Assembly (NCBI RefSeq): GCF_024138125.1
Contig: NZ_CP099993.1
Location: forward strand, 1,364,001 to 1,428,000
Direction of reading: 5' to 3'
Length of the DNA stretch: 64,000 nucleotides
DNA from: Halorussus salilacus
Lineage (GTDB): Archaea > Halobacteriota > Halobacteria > Halobacteriales > Haladaptataceae
Position numbers and translations under genes: made by a program. Below the pieces are notes generated by a model. That model was given only the letters and a program-made list of their open reading frames with translations. It ran no database searches and was not told the origin of the DNA. Shown here in pieces: positions 25,656 to 35,326 of the stretch. The first letter of the stretch is position 1. The number at the start of each line of letters is the position of its first letter.

Positions 25656-28151
25656 GTGAGTGACTTGCTATCAATATCGGATTTGCGGACGCAGTTCAAC
25701 ACCGAGCGCGGTGTCGTCGAGGCCGTCGACGACTTCGACCTCACCATCGAGGAGGGTGAGACGGTCGGACTGGTCGGCGAGTCCGGGTCGGGCAAGAGCG
25801 TCAGCGCGCTGTCGCTGCTCCAGCTCGTCGACGACCCCGGCGAGATACGGAGCGGGAGCGCGGAGTTCTACCACGAGGAGGTGACCGCCGACTTCGCCGA
25901 CCGCTACCCCGGCGGTGTCGGGGAGTTCGTCTTCCCCGACGAGGGGTACGTCGACCTCCTGTCGGCCCCCGAGAACGCGATGCGCGAGATTCGGGGCGGC
26001 GAGGTGAGCATGATCTTCCAGGACCCGATGACCTCGCTCAACCCCGCGCTGACGGTTGGCGAGCAGGTCGCAGAGAGCCTCCGGCTCCACCAGTACGGCG
26101 GCCGGAAGAAGGACTCGTGGTGGAACGCGCTCCGGGAGATAACGCCGAAGCTCGGCGGCAAGGAGGTCGACGAGGCGGTGCTCGCCGACACGGTCGACAT
26201 GCTCGAACAGGTCGGCATCCCCGAACCCGACTCGCGGGTCGAGGAGTACCCCCACGAGTTCTCGGGCGGGATGCGCCAGCGCGTCCTCATCGCCATCGCG
26301 CTGGCGTGTCACCCCAAGCTCCTCATCGCCGACGAGCCGACGACCGCGCTCGACGTGACCATTCAGGCCCAGATTCTCGACCTCATCAACGACCTGCAGG
26401 ATGACCTCGGGACCTCGGTGCTGATGATCACCCACGACCTGGGCGTGGTGGCCGAGACCTGCGACCGAGTGGCCGTGATGTACGCGGGCGACATCGTGGA
26501 GGTCGGCCCGGTCGACGAGATATTCCACAATCCGTCCCATCCCTACACCTACACCCTGCTGGAGTCCATCCCGGACGAGGACAAAGAGCGGCTGACCCCC
26601 ATCGAGGGGAGCGTCCCCGACCTCATCGACATGCACGAGGGGTGTCACTTCGCGCCGCGGTGTCCGTGGGAACAGCCCGAGTGTACGGGCAACGAGATTC
26701 CGAACCTTCAGCACGGCCCCGACGACGCCGACCACCGCGCGAAGTGCGTCCTCGAGGACTTCGACGAGAGCGAATACGGCGAAGACCGCGAGGGCATCGA
26801 CACCGGCGACCACGAGACGGGCGAGAAGCTCCTGTCGGTCGACGGGATGAAAAAGCACTTCTCGCGGGCCGACGGCCTGCTCGACGAGCTTCTGGCCGAC
26901 GAGGTAGAGAGCGTCAAGGCGGTCGACGGCGTGAGCTTCGACATCTACGAGGGCGAGACGGTCGGGCTGGTCGGCGAGTCGGGATGCGGCAAGTCGACCG
27001 CGGGCCGGACCCTCCTCCACCTCGAAGAGCCGACCGACGGAACCATCGTGTTCCAGGGCACCGACCTCTCGGAACTGGACCGCGAGGACCTGCGCGACAA
27101 GCGCAAGGACATGCAGATGATCTTCCAGGACCCGCTGTCGAGCCTCGACCCGCGGATGACGGTCGGCCAAACCATCATGGAGCCCCTGAAGATCCACGAC
27201 CTGCCCGAACAGCCCCCCGAGGGCGACACCTCGCGCAAGCAACAGCGCAGGGACAGGGTCATCGAACTGATGGAGGCCGTGGGACTCGAACCCGGCCAGT
27301 ACGACCGCTACCCCCACGAGATATCGGGCGGTCAGCGCCAGCGCGTGGGCATCGCCCGCGCGCTGGCGGTCGACCCCGACTTCATCGTCGCCGACGAGCC
27401 GGTGTCGGCCCTCGACGTGAGCGTGCAGGCCCAGATACTGAACCTTCTAGAGGACCTCCAGAACGAGTTCGGGCTGACCTACCTGTTCATCGCCCACGAC
27501 CTCTCGGTCGTCCGGCACATCTCCGACCGCATCGCGGTGATGTACCTCGGCGAAATCGTGGAGGTCGCCGACACCGACGACCTGTTCGCCGACCCCAAGC
27601 ACCCCTACACGCGAGCGCTGCTGTCGGCGATTCCCGAACCAGACCCGCGGGCCGACACCGACGACCGCATCATCCTCGAAGGCGACGTGCCCTCGCCCAT
27701 CGACCCGCCGTCCGGGTGTCACTTCCGGACGCGGTGTCCCGAGATCATCCCGCCCGAGGGGGTGGACATAGAGCAGGACGCCTTCCGCTCGGTGATGGAC
27801 TACCGCGAGCGCGTCGAGGACCGCGCCATCAACCTCGACTCGGCGTGGGAGGAGGCCGCCGGGGGCGGACCCGCCGACGCCGAGACCGCGACGGCCGCCG
27901 ACGGAGGCCGTCCTCAGGCCTCGACGGAGGCGTTCGAGGCCGTCCTCTGGGACCGCCTGTTCGAGGTCGAACCCACGGGCGAACCCCGCGAGGTCGTCTC
28001 CGAGTCGTTCGACCACCTCGCCGAGGGCGACTGGGAGGCCGCCGAGTCGCTCCTTCGCGAGCGCTTCGAGAGCGTCTGCGAGACGACCAACCCCGTGTTG
28101 GGCGACGACGCTCATCCCGCGGCGTGTCACCTCTACGACCAGCCGAGCTGA
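25656..28151 (+). CDS. Peptide ABC transporter, fused DppD-DppF ATP-binding protein
   Basis: The 831-residue protein joins two complete ABC ATPases. The first has [16 protein letters not shown] and [12 protein letters not shown] (about residues 1-340). The second has [15 protein letters not shown] and [12 protein letters not shown] (about residues 380-740). Each ends with an oligopeptide-type C-terminal domain carrying cysteines ([23 protein letters not shown]). About 100 extra residues follow. The start is GTG at 25656. The substrate-binding protein and two permeases follow in order, so this energises a dipeptide/oligopeptide importer. Such ATPases are usually two separate proteins. Confidence 0.9.
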   Translation: MSDLLSISDLRTQFNTERGVVEAVDDFDLTIEEGETVGLVGESGSGKSVSALSLLQLVDDPGEIRSGSAEFYHEEVTADFADRYPGGVGEFVFPDEGYVDLLSAPENAMREIRGGEVSMIFQDPMTSLNPALTVGEQVAESLRLHQYGGRKKDSWWNALREITPKLGGKEVDEAVLADTVDMLEQVGIPEPDSRVEEYPHEFSGGMRQRVLIAIALACHPKLLIADEPTTALDVTIQAQILDLINDLQDDLGTSVLMITHDLGVVAETCDRVAVMYAGDIVEVGPVDEIFHNPSHPYTYTLLESIPDEDKERLTPIEGSVPDLIDMHEGCHFAPRCPWEQPECTGNEIPNLQHGPDDADHRAKCVLEDFDESEYGEDREGIDTGDHETGEKLLSVDGMKKHFSRADGLLDELLADEVESVKAVDGVSFDIYEGETVGLVGESGCGKSTAGRTLLHLEEPTDGTIVFQGTDLSELDREDLRDKRKDMQMIFQDPLSSLDPRMTVGQTIMEPLKIHDLPEQPPEGDTSRKQQRRDRVIELMEAVGLEPGQYDRYPHEISGGQRQRVGIARALAVDPDFIVADEPVSALDVSVQAQILNLLEDLQNEFGLTYLFIAHDLSVVRHISDRIAVMYLGEIVEVADTDDLFADPKHPYTRALLSAIPEPDPRADTDDRIILEGDVPSPIDPPSGCHFRTRCPEIIPPEGVDIEQDAFRSVMDYRERVEDRAINLDSAWEEAAGGGPADAETATAADGGRPQASTEAFEAVLWDRLFEVEPTGEPREVVSESFDHLAEGDWEAAESLLRERFESVCETTNPVLGDDAHPAACHLYDQPS

Positions 28152-28232
28152 GGCGTCCGGACCGCGCGACTCGCGGAAACGCTACTCAATATCCGAGTAC
28201 CGATTTATATCCCAGTCAGTAAGTTCGGCACT

Positions 28233-28239
28233 CTTATAT
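28233..28239 (+). promoter_or_regulatory. TATA box for the substrate-binding protein gene
   Basis: CTTATAT lies 24-30 bases before the ATG at 28263. A second box, TTTATAT, lies at 28204-28210. The binding-protein gene can therefore be transcribed apart from the ATPase gene, which would allow the usual excess of binding protein. Confidence 0.5.
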
Positions 28240-28262
28240 GGGAGGTCGGTGGATAATGGTCT

Positions 28263-29999
28263 ATGGCGCCAAGTGACAGGCTTAATCGGCGTAGTTTCTT
28301 GAAGGCTGCTGGCGGTGCGACCGCGGCGGTCACGCTCGCCGGGTGTACCGGCGACGAAGAACAGGACACGACGACGACCGAGGCGACCGAGGAGACCACC
28401 GAGGAGACCGAAACCGAGGCGGGGACCACCGAAGAGCAGGAAGAGGACGGTGGCGACGGAACGCTGCTCACCTACGCTCGCGGTTCGGACTCGTCGTCGC
28501 TCGACCCGCAGGCGACCACGTCCGGCGAGGACGCCAAGGTCATGAATCAGGTCTACGACCGGCTCATCCACTTCGAGCCCGGCGAGTCGTCGCTCGTGGC
28601 GGGTCTCGCCGAGGACTACAGCCTCGAGGGGACGACCGCGACCCTCCAGCTGCGTGAGGGGGCTACCTTCCACAACGGCGACGAGTTCACCGCCGACGAC
28701 TTCATCGCGACCTACGACCGGTTCCTCGACGAGGACTACGAGTACTTCGTCGGAACCGAGAACCAGTCCATCTACGGGGACTACCTGCTGGGCGTCGTCG
28801 AGAGCGTCGAGAAGGACGGCGACTACACGCTCACGATGGAACTCGGCGAAGAGTACGCGCCGTTCCTCGCCAACCTCGCGGTGTTCGCGCTCGCGGTCCT
28901 GCCCCAGTCGGAGATCGAGAGCGAGACCGAGTTCAGCGACAACCCGGTCGGTACCGGACCGTTCGCGTTCGAGGACTGGAACACCAGCGACCAGCAGATC
29001 CGGCTGAGCGCGAACGACGACTACTGGGGCGAGACGCCCAACGTCGACGAGGTCGTGTTCACGGCCATCAGCGAGAACACCTCCCGCGCCCAGACGCTGT
29101 TGTCGGGCGGCGCAGACATCATCGACGGCATCGGCGCGCAGTCGGCGCAGGTCATCGACGGCGACGACAGCGCCTCCCTCGAGAAGGTGCCCGGCCTGAA
29201 CATCGGGTACATGGCGTTCAACATGGCCCGCGTCGAGGCGTTCCGCGACAAGCAGGTCCGACAGGCCATCAGCCACGCCATCGACACCCAGGCCATCGTC
29301 GAGAACATCTACCGCGGTCAGGCGACCCAGGCCAGCCAGCCCCTCCCGCCGGGCGTGCTGGGACGCGACGACGACATCGACCCCTACGAGTACGACACCG
29401 AGAAGGCCCAGAGCCTGCTCGAAGAGGCCGGGTACGGCGACGGCTTCGAGTTCGAACTCGCGACGATGACGAACCCGCGCCCGTACTTCGCCTCGCCGGT
29501 CCAGACCGCCCAGACGGTTAAGTCGAACCTGAGCGAGATCGGCATCGAGATGTCCATCGACCAGCAGTCCTCGTGGGACTCGTATCTCACCTACATCGAC
29601 GAGGGCAAGCACGACGCGTGTTTCATCGGCTGGATCAGCGACAACGGCGACCCGGACAACTTCTTCTCGCCGTTGCTCCACCCCAGCATCTCGACCGACG
29701 AGGTGCCCGACGACCAGGACTGGGCGGCCGCCGACGTGAGCGACGACTACAACACCGGCAACTACGCCCGGTGGGCCAACACGGAGTTCATGGATGCCGT
29801 CGACGAGGGCAAGACCACGTACGAGGAGGGGACCCGCGAGGAGCTCTACCTCGAGGCCTCCCAGATCGCACACGAGGAGGCCCCGTGGGTCTTCATCACC
29901 CACACCGAGGAGCTCCGCGGCGTCAACAACCGAATCCAGAACTTCACCATCGCGCCCATCAGCGGTCCGTACCTCAACCTCGTCTCGATTGACGAGTGA
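28263..29999 (+). CDS. Peptide ABC transporter substrate-binding lipoprotein
   Basis: The 578-residue SBP family 5 protein starts with a twin-arginine signal NRRSFLKAAGGATAAVTLAGC whose lipobox cysteine is followed by a Thr/Glu-rich linker. The mature part shows SSSLDPQATTSGEDAKVMNQVYDRLI, ATLQLREGATFHNGDEFTADDF and the SBP_bac_5 region YMAFNMARVEAFRDKQVRQAISHAID. It captures peptides or related solutes outside the cell and passes them to the DppB/DppC channel encoded next. Confidence 0.92.
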   Translation: MAPSDRLNRRSFLKAAGGATAAVTLAGCTGDEEQDTTTTEATEETTEETETEAGTTEEQEEDGGDGTLLTYARGSDSSSLDPQATTSGEDAKVMNQVYDRLIHFEPGESSLVAGLAEDYSLEGTTATLQLREGATFHNGDEFTADDFIATYDRFLDEDYEYFVGTENQSIYGDYLLGVVESVEKDGDYTLTMELGEEYAPFLANLAVFALAVLPQSEIESETEFSDNPVGTGPFAFEDWNTSDQQIRLSANDDYWGETPNVDEVVFTAISENTSRAQTLLSGGADIIDGIGAQSAQVIDGDDSASLEKVPGLNIGYMAFNMARVEAFRDKQVRQAISHAIDTQAIVENIYRGQATQASQPLPPGVLGRDDDIDPYEYDTEKAQSLLEEAGYGDGFEFELATMTNPRPYFASPVQTAQTVKSNLSEIGIEMSIDQQSSWDSYLTYIDEGKHDACFIGWISDNGDPDNFFSPLLHPSISTDEVPDDQDWAAADVSDDYNTGNYARWANTEFMDAVDEGKTTYEEGTREELYLEASQIAHEEAPWVFITHTEELRGVNNRIQNFTIAPISGPYLNLVSIDE

Positions 30000-30033
30000 T
30001 ATCGGGCCACAGGACGCCACCGCGGTAACGAGC

Positions 30034-30040
30034 CTTTTTT
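30034..30040 (+). terminator. T-run after the binding-protein gene
   Basis: A run CTTTTTT lies 34 bases after the SBP stop codon and 28 bases before dppB. Archaeal transcription often terminates or attenuates at such runs, which would lower permease expression relative to the binding protein. Confidence 0.3.
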
Positions 30041-30067
30041 CATCCCTGCGTGTTATTCTCCGAGCGA

Positions 30068-31081
30068 ATGATTTCCAAGCGGTTCGTTATCAAACGACTC
30101 CTGCTGCTCGTCCCGGTGCTGTTCGGGGTGGCGACGTTCGTGTTCGCCATCCTCCACCTCTCGCCGGGCGACCCCGCGCGAGTCATCGCGGGCCAGCGGG
30201 CGTCACAGGAGTTCGTCAACCAGATACGGACGGAACTCGGGCTGAACGACCCCATCTGGGTGCAGTACGGCCGGTTCCTGCTGGAGGCCGCCCAGTTCGA
30301 CTTCGGCGAGTCCTACCAAGTCCAGCAGGGAACGCCCATCACCGAGATACTCCGTGCCCGGCTCCCGGTCACGCTGGAGATGGCGGTGTACGGCCAGCTG
30401 TTCGGCATCCTGATGGGCATCCCGACCGGACTGCTGGCGGCGATCAAGCAGGACTCGCTGAGCGACCACCTCACGCGGGTCGGCGCGCTGACCGGTATCA
30501 GCATCCCCATCTACTGGAGCGGTCCCCTGCTCATCCTGCTGTTCGCGCAGATGCTCGGGATGCTCCCGGCGAGCGGTCGCATCGCCTCCGAGTACAGCGT
30601 CGACCTCGTCACGGGGATGATAACCATCGACACACTGATCAGCGGCAACTTCGCGGCGTTCCAGTCGGCGGTCAGGCACATGCTCCTGCCGTCGCTGGTC
30701 ATCGGCATCTACTCGATGGCGCTCATCTCGCGGATGATGCGGTCGTCGATGCTGGAGGTCATCCGTCAGGACTACATGCGGACCGCCCGCGCGAAGGGCC
30801 AGGGCGCGCGGATCACCGTGATGAAACACGGCTTCCGCAACGCCCTCATCCCGGTCGTGACCGTCATCGGCATCCAGTTCGGGAGCCTGCTCGGCGGGGC
30901 GGTCCTGACCGAGACGGTGTTCGGCATCGGCGGTATCGGCACGCTACTGGTGCAGGCGATACAGGTCGGTGACTACCCGGTGGTCCAGGGGACCGTCCTG
31001 ACGTTCGCGTTCCTGTTCACGCTGGTGAATCTGGGCGTCGACATCACCTACTCGTACCTCGACCCGAGGATCGAACAATGA
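30068..31081 (+). CDS. Peptide ABC transporter permease, DppB type
   Basis: The 337-residue protein has about six membrane segments, starting with FVIKRLLLLVPVLFGVATFVFAILHLSPGDPA, the DppB N-terminal signature. The EAA cytoplasmic loop reads IRQDYMRTARAKGQGARITVM. The internal ATG at 30068 is chosen over a start at 30050 because MISKRFVIKRLLLL is the typical beginning. It overlaps dppC by 4 bases. Confidence 0.92.
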   Translation: MISKRFVIKRLLLLVPVLFGVATFVFAILHLSPGDPARVIAGQRASQEFVNQIRTELGLNDPIWVQYGRFLLEAAQFDFGESYQVQQGTPITEILRARLPVTLEMAVYGQLFGILMGIPTGLLAAIKQDSLSDHLTRVGALTGISIPIYWSGPLLILLFAQMLGMLPASGRIASEYSVDLVTGMITIDTLISGNFAAFQSAVRHMLLPSLVIGIYSMALISRMMRSSMLEVIRQDYMRTARAKGQGARITVMKHGFRNALIPVVTVIGIQFGSLLGGAVLTETVFGIGGIGTLLVQAIQVGDYPVVQGTVLTFAFLFTLVNLGVDITYSYLDPRIEQ

Positions 31082-32043
31082 GCACGCAAACAGAAACCGA
31101 AATCGAGGACGTGGGCGACCGCGGCATCGTCGCCAGACTCCGCGCCTCCCCGTTCCTCTCCGAACTGCTGTCGAACCGACTCGCCCTGATGGGGCTGGCC
31201 CTCATCTTCGGGATAACCGCTATCGGACTCTACGCCCGGCTGTTCCTCGACCTCTCGGCGATCACGACCAGCCAGATGGGCACGAATCCCAACCTCGCGC
31301 CCCCGAGCTGGTGGGGGCAGAAGGAGACCCAGATAATCACCGACTACGGGACGTGGGCCTACCCGATGGGGACCGACGTTCAGTCTCGGGACCTCTTCCC
31401 ACGGGTGATGTACGGCGCGTGGCTCGCGATGAAGTACGGCACCATCACGGTCGCGGCCTCGACGGTTCTCGGCGTCGGACTGGGCATCATGGCCGCGTAC
31501 TACGACGACATCACCGACAACGTCATCATGCGGACGATGGACGTGTTGCTCGCGTTCCCGAGCCTCCTGCTCGCGCTCGCGCTGGTCGCCATCTTCGGCA
31601 CCGGCCTCTGGAAGGTCGTCATCGCGCTCACGCTGGTCTACACCCCGCGGTTCGCCCGCGTCGTTCGCGGCGCGGCGCTCAAGGTGCTCGAAGACGAGTA
31701 CATCGAGGCCACCGAGGCGCTCGGCGCGAAGGACCCGCGCGTGCTGGTTCGCCACATCCTGCCCAACTGCCTCGCGCCCATCACGGTCCAGTCGACGCTC
31801 AACTTCGGTCTCGCCATCATCGACATCGCCGCGCTCTCGTTCCTCGGGTTCGGCGCGCAGGCCGGGACCCCCTCGTGGGGCCTGATGCTCTCGAACGGCG
31901 TGAGCGACGGTCTGCTCACCGGCGACTGGTGGTGGTCGTTCTTCCCCGGCCTGTTCCTCGCCATCACCGTCCTCGGGTTCAATCTGCTCGGCGACGGGAT
32001 GCGCGACGCGCTCGACCCGCGGATGCGCGAGACGGTCGACTGA
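31078..32043 (+). CDS. Peptide ABC transporter permease, DppC type
   Basis: The 321-residue protein has the DppC arrangement: an N-terminal cytoplasmic stretch and TM1, the motif YPMGTDVQSRDLFPRVMYGA and the EAA loop EYIEATEALGAKDPRVLVRHILPN. It ends LGDGMRDALDPRMRE, the family C-terminus. It pairs with DppB to form the channel. It overlaps dppB by 4 bases; a small membrane protein gene follows after 3 bases. Confidence 0.92.
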   Translation: MSTQTETEIEDVGDRGIVARLRASPFLSELLSNRLALMGLALIFGITAIGLYARLFLDLSAITTSQMGTNPNLAPPSWWGQKETQIITDYGTWAYPMGTDVQSRDLFPRVMYGAWLAMKYGTITVAASTVLGVGLGIMAAYYDDITDNVIMRTMDVLLAFPSLLLALALVAIFGTGLWKVVIALTLVYTPRFARVVRGAALKVLEDEYIEATEALGAKDPRVLVRHILPNCLAPITVQSTLNFGLAIIDIAALSFLGFGAQAGTPSWGLMLSNGVSDGLLTGDWWWSFFPGLFLAITVLGFNLLGDGMRDALDPRMRETVD

Positions 32044-32046
32044 CCG

Positions 32047-32391
32047 ATGGACCTCCGCGAGCGCGCCCGACTCCTCGGGCGCGCGGTCCTGCTGGGCCTC
32101 GCCCTCGGCGCGGTCGGCGTTCCCGTCGCAGTCCTCGCGGGCGAGACGCTCCGGAGCGCCAGCGCGACGGTGTTCGCGCTCGGCGCGTTAGTGTTCGGCT
32201 TCGCCCTGCTGGGGTGGTCGGGGTCGGTGTTCGCTGGCGAGGCCGTCGAGAACATGCAGGAGTACATGGACGCCGGGACTAACTGGACGGAGGCCGACTC
32301 CCGGCAGGCGATGGCAATTCTGGGGAGCGTCGGGTTCGGCGGGATGGTCGGGTCGAGTCTGGCGACGGCGGTCGTGGGAACCGTGGTGTAG
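32047..32391 (+). CDS. Small membrane protein at the end of the peptide transporter operon
   Basis: The 114-residue protein has two N-terminal hydrophobic segments (LLLGLALGAVGVPVAVLAG region; TVFALGALVFGFALLGWSGSVFAG). A polar loop EYMDAGTNWTEADSRQAM and a last hydrophobic stretch follow. It starts 3 bases after dppC and is probably co-transcribed. No family was recognised with confidence. Confidence 0.65.
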   Translation: MDLRERARLLGRAVLLGLALGAVGVPVAVLAGETLRSASATVFALGALVFGFALLGWSGSVFAGEAVENMQEYMDAGTNWTEADSRQAMAILGSVGFGGMVGSSLATAVVGTVV

Positions 32392-32471
32392 TCGGGGCAC
32401 TACCCGGACAGTAAGACTTCGAGCCGATCCGTAGCGGTCTCTGACTCGTTAACGTTCGGCTATACTCGAGA

Positions 32472-32486
32472 TATAAATGATATAAG
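32472..32486 (+). promoter_or_regulatory. AT-rich promoter of the Doc-like gene
   Basis: ATATAAATGATATAAG holds two overlapping TATA-like boxes 29-44 bases before the ATG at 32515. The surrounding 120 bases are markedly AT-rich compared with the operon just upstream. Confidence 0.4.
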
Positions 32487-32514
32487 CGAGGGGATAAGAT
32501 GTAAGTACTAACAG

Positions 32515-33390
32515 ATGGCGAACGTATACTACCACTACCCCGACGATAAGCAGTTCTCCTTGGATTTCGTTAACCCAAATCCGGGAAAGATCGTCGAGCG
32601 AATCGTTAATTATGACGGTGACGTTGCCGTCAAAGTGTTAGAATACGACCTGGACCAGCATTTCTACGTTGTATATACGACCCGTGTTGGTGGCGGTGCA
32701 GTGAAGGATCTCGAACTAGATTTGAGGGAGAGCATCGAGTCGATGGGTCAGGATAACGGGACGATTGTCTCCCGACTCCTCGAAATCTACGAATCTCTTA
32801 TCGAGGAAAATGAAAATGAAGAAGGTGTACCGGTCGAGGCCTACAAGGACATCGGCATCGACGAGCTTCCAGATGCCCTCGATCGGACAGATTGGGATGA
32901 AACGGCGACTGAAGTTGCAGGCCGATTAGCTTCGAATCTTATATTGAAGCATGCGTTGCCGAACGCCAACCACCGGACTGCTGTCGCTATGATACAGTTC
33001 TATCTTCGTCGTGTCGATTCCGACTTCTCGATGCCGAAAACAGCTGTCGAAATCGAACCTGAGGTCTACGACTGGCGTGAGTGGGTGAACAGCTATATCA
33101 ACGAATCCAAACGTCTGTTGACGATCAGACGGAAGAACGTGAAGTTCAAATACGTTCGTGAACTCGGAGGTACGACGTTAGTCCGAAAACACGATGTCCG
33201 TATCCCCCTTTCAGCCTACGAACTGGACATGCCGCCGAGTAGAGCAAAAAAGAGATACACAGAAAAGCACGAACGACTCTGGATAGAATTCGTCGAAGAG
33301 GCGGTCGAACGAGCCGGTAAACCGGAACTCAAAGAGCGCGCGGGAGTAACCAAGCCGGAATTTGCGGAGGAAATCCGTAGTCTCGACTGA
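32515..33390 (+). CDS. Doc/Fic-like domain protein, probable horizontal acquisition
   Basis: The 291-residue protein contains HALPNANHRTAVAMIQFYLRR (from His146), which matches the Doc/Fic catalytic loop H-x-F-x-[DN]-A/G-N-K-R-T-A with His where Doc has Lys. Fic proteins AMPylate targets; Doc phosphorylates EF-Tu. The flanking N-terminal 120 residues and C-terminal 110 residues were not recognised. Codon use is much more AT-rich than in the adjacent genes. A small reverse frame ends 3 bases beyond its stop. Toxicity is inference. Confidence 0.6.
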   Translation: MANVYYHYPDDKQFSLDFVNPNPGKIVERIVNYDGDVAVKVLEYDLDQHFYVVYTTRVGGGAVKDLELDLRESIESMGQDNGTIVSRLLEIYESLIEENENEEGVPVEAYKDIGIDELPDALDRTDWDETATEVAGRLASNLILKHALPNANHRTAVAMIQFYLRRVDSDFSMPKTAVEIEPEVYDWREWVNSYINESKRLLTIRRKNVKFKYVRELGGTTLVRKHDVRIPLSAYELDMPPSRAKKRYTEKHERLWIEFVEEAVERAGKPELKERAGVTKPEFAEEIRSLD

Positions 33391-33393
33391 CTA

Positions 33394-33591
33394 TTAATCC
33401 TGCAACGTGGCGACTGTTCGCCCGGTTTCCTCTGCTTCTTCACTCCGGGACATCCCGTACGTCGCCAAGGCCATATCGACAGTTTCACCGAGATTCATCG
33501 TAGTGGTTGTATTAATACCGGTACTAGTGCTGGTACTGGTATTGGTTTTGATATCGATACTGATACTGGTATCGATATTGGCTGTATTCAT
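33394..33591 (-). CDS. Small protein with low-complexity Thr/Ser/Ile N-terminus, convergent with the Doc-like gene
   Basis: The 65-residue frame starts MNTANIDTSISIDIKTNTST, encoded by degenerate 6-base repeats, then reads MNLGETVDMALATYGMSRSEEAEETG. A TATA-like TTTATA lies about 23 bases upstream (33612-33617), which favours the longer start. A shorter start at 33498 would give 34 residues. It is AT-rich like its neighbour. It could be an antidote or a control peptide, but nothing in the sequence proves it. Confidence 0.4.
   Translation of the reverse strand: MNTANIDTSISIDIKTNTSTSTSTGINTTTTMNLGETVDMALATYGMSRSEEAEETGRTVATLQD
33507..33590. repeat. Degenerate 6-base tandem repeat
   Basis: About 80 bases are built from variants of GGTACT, GGTATT, GATATC and GATACT in register (for example GGTACTAGTGCTGGTACTGG). 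They encode the Thr/Ser/Ile-rich N-terminus on the minus strand. The low GC and slippage-prone structure contrast with the rest of the chromosome. Confidence 0.6.
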
Positions 33592-33690
33592 ATCTAGTTC
33601 GCCATAGGTATAAACTCTTTTTCCTCGGATGCGATACTTCTGTAATACTCGTGTTAACTATATCCCGGATTTCGACACTATCGGGACCGA

Positions 33691-34968
33691 TTATCCTCGG
33701 ACGTTCTCGCCCACGGGGTCGCCGAACTCGCCGGAATCGTAGACCACGTTCCCGCGGACCATCGTGAGTTCGGGGAACACCCCGCGCATTCCCTCGAACG
33801 GCGTCCAGTCGCACTTCGAGTGGAGGTCCGCACCGCGAATCTCCCGCGAGGAATCGGGGTCGACCAGCACGAGGTCGGCCATCAGGCCCTCCTCGACGGC
33901 CCCCTTTCGCGTGAGTCCGAAGATGTCTGCGGGGTTGGCCGCGGTCAGGTCCCGGACGCGCTCGTAGCTCAGGGTCCCCTTCCGGGCTTCTTCGAGCAGG
34001 AGCGCGAGCATGGTCTCGACGCCGGGGACGCCGCTCGGGGCGTCCCAGATGCCCGCCGCTTTCTCCTCGCGGGTGTGGGGCGCGTGGTCGGTCGCCACGA
34101 TGTCGACGGTGCCGTCGGCGACGCGCTCGAAGAGGGCCGCGCGGCGCTCCTCGCTCCTGAGGGGCGGGTTCATCCGGCCGAAGGTGCCCAGTTCGTCGTA
34201 GTCCTCCCGCGAGAGCAACAGGTGATGGGGCGTGACCTCGCAGGTCGCGCCGCCCGCCTTCGCGGCGTCGACCCCCTCGGGCGTGCTGGTGTGGGCGACG
34301 TGGATGTCGGCGTCGGCCGCCGCGCCGACCTCGACCGCGCGCTCGACCGCCGCGGCCTCGGCCTCGGCGGTCCGGTAGGCGCTCCACGCGTCGTAGTCGT
34401 CGTCCGCGCGCGCTCTGGCGGCCTCCGAGAACAGGTCGGCGTCCTCGGCGTGGACCGTGACGACCCGGTACTCGTCGGTCGCGCGCTCGACCGCCTCCCC
34501 GAAGAGGTCCTCCTCGATTCCCATCTCGCCGGTCGAGTCGGCGAGGAACACCTCCCCGAGCGCCAGCACGGGCCGGTCGAACAGCTCGTCGGGGTCCCAC
34601 TCGGGCGTGACCCCGCCGTTGATTCCGTAGTCGACGTACGACGCCTCGGCGAGGGCGGCCTTCTCGTCGAAGCTCTCGCCGTCGACGGTCGGCGGGTCGG
34701 TGTTGGGCATGTCGACGACCGTGGTCACGCCGCCCGCCGCCGCAGACCTGCTCCCGGTCTCCCACGTCTCCTTGTGGTCGAACCCCGGCTGGCGGAAGTG
34801 GACGTGGGCGTCTATCGCGCCCGGCAGGAGCAGTTTTCCGGAGGCGTCGATGTCCCGGCCCGACTCGGTGAGCGTCGAGCCGACGGCGGCGATGCGGCCC
34901 GCTGACGTGTCGATTCGTACGTCCCGCTGGCGGCCGTCGGCGAGCGTGGCGTTCCGGATGGTGAGCAT
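33691..34968 (-). CDS. pyrC: Dihydroorotase
   Basis: The 425-residue amidohydrolase has PGAIDAHVHFRQPGFDHKETWETGS (metal-binding HxH), VVDMPNTDPPT, EVTPHHLLLSRED and VATDHAPHTREEKAAG, all classic dihydroorotase signatures of class I. It interconverts carbamoyl-aspartate and dihydroorotate in pyrimidine synthesis. No other pyr gene is adjacent. The start MLTIRNATL at 34968 gives normal length. Confidence 0.93.
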   Translation of the reverse strand: MLTIRNATLADGRQRDVRIDTSAGRIAAVGSTLTESGRDIDASGKLLLPGAIDAHVHFRQPGFDHKETWETGSRSAAAGGVTTVVDMPNTDPPTVDGESFDEKAALAEASYVDYGINGGVTPEWDPDELFDRPVLALGEVFLADSTGEMGIEEDLFGEAVERATDEYRVVTVHAEDADLFSEAARARADDDYDAWSAYRTAEAEAAAVERAVEVGAAADADIHVAHTSTPEGVDAAKAGGATCEVTPHHLLLSREDYDELGTFGRMNPPLRSEERRAALFERVADGTVDIVATDHAPHTREEKAAGIWDAPSGVPGVETMLALLLEEARKGTLSYERVRDLTAANPADIFGLTRKGAVEEGLMADLVLVDPDSSREIRGADLHSKCDWTPFEGMRGVFPELTMVRGNVVYDSGEFGDPVGENVRG

Positions 34969-35087
34969 CTCTCGTCGGTGGGTTCGGGGGTGGGCGTCCT
35001 AAGCCTCTCGGTTCTACGACTCGGCGTTCGTCGTGAGGTTTCCGGTTTCTCAACACGAATTAGGACTGCCGGAGTCGAGAACCGCCA

Positions 35088-35214
35088 GAAAGCCCCCGCC
35101 CGCTCGCGGTCGCTCTGCGGGATATTTCGTCGGCGCTCGCTTCGCTCGCGCCTCGAAATAGTGGCCCGCAGAGACGACTAAATGAACGCGAGCGGGCGGC
35201 CCCTTTCATTCCCG
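35088..35214. repeat. Long stem-loop repeat, copy 3
   Basis: It starts GAAAGCCCCCGCCCGCTCGC and ends CGCGAGCGGGCGGCCCCTTT then CATTCCC. Inner arms GGTCGCTCTGCGGG/CCCGCAGAGACGAC surround GATATTTCG...CGAAATAGT and a loop with CGCTTCGCTCG. The interior is nearly the same as in copy 5. It fills most of the 358-base gap between pyrC and the next gene; no gene is seen there. Confidence 0.75.
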
Positions 35215-35326
35215 TGAGCGAAGCGAACGGGAAGTCGAAAGACAAGCAGAGCGCAGTCTTTCGGAAGTCCCACCCCATGGATTGGTTCACCGGCCGAAAC
35301 GTCGGTCGCCTCAGGCGTCGGAGCCG

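Noticed and set aside
33407-33607. Plus-strand 66-codon frame over the hexamer repeat
   Set aside because: Val/Leu/Ile run produced by the repeat; no promoter, whereas the minus-strand frame has a TATA box.
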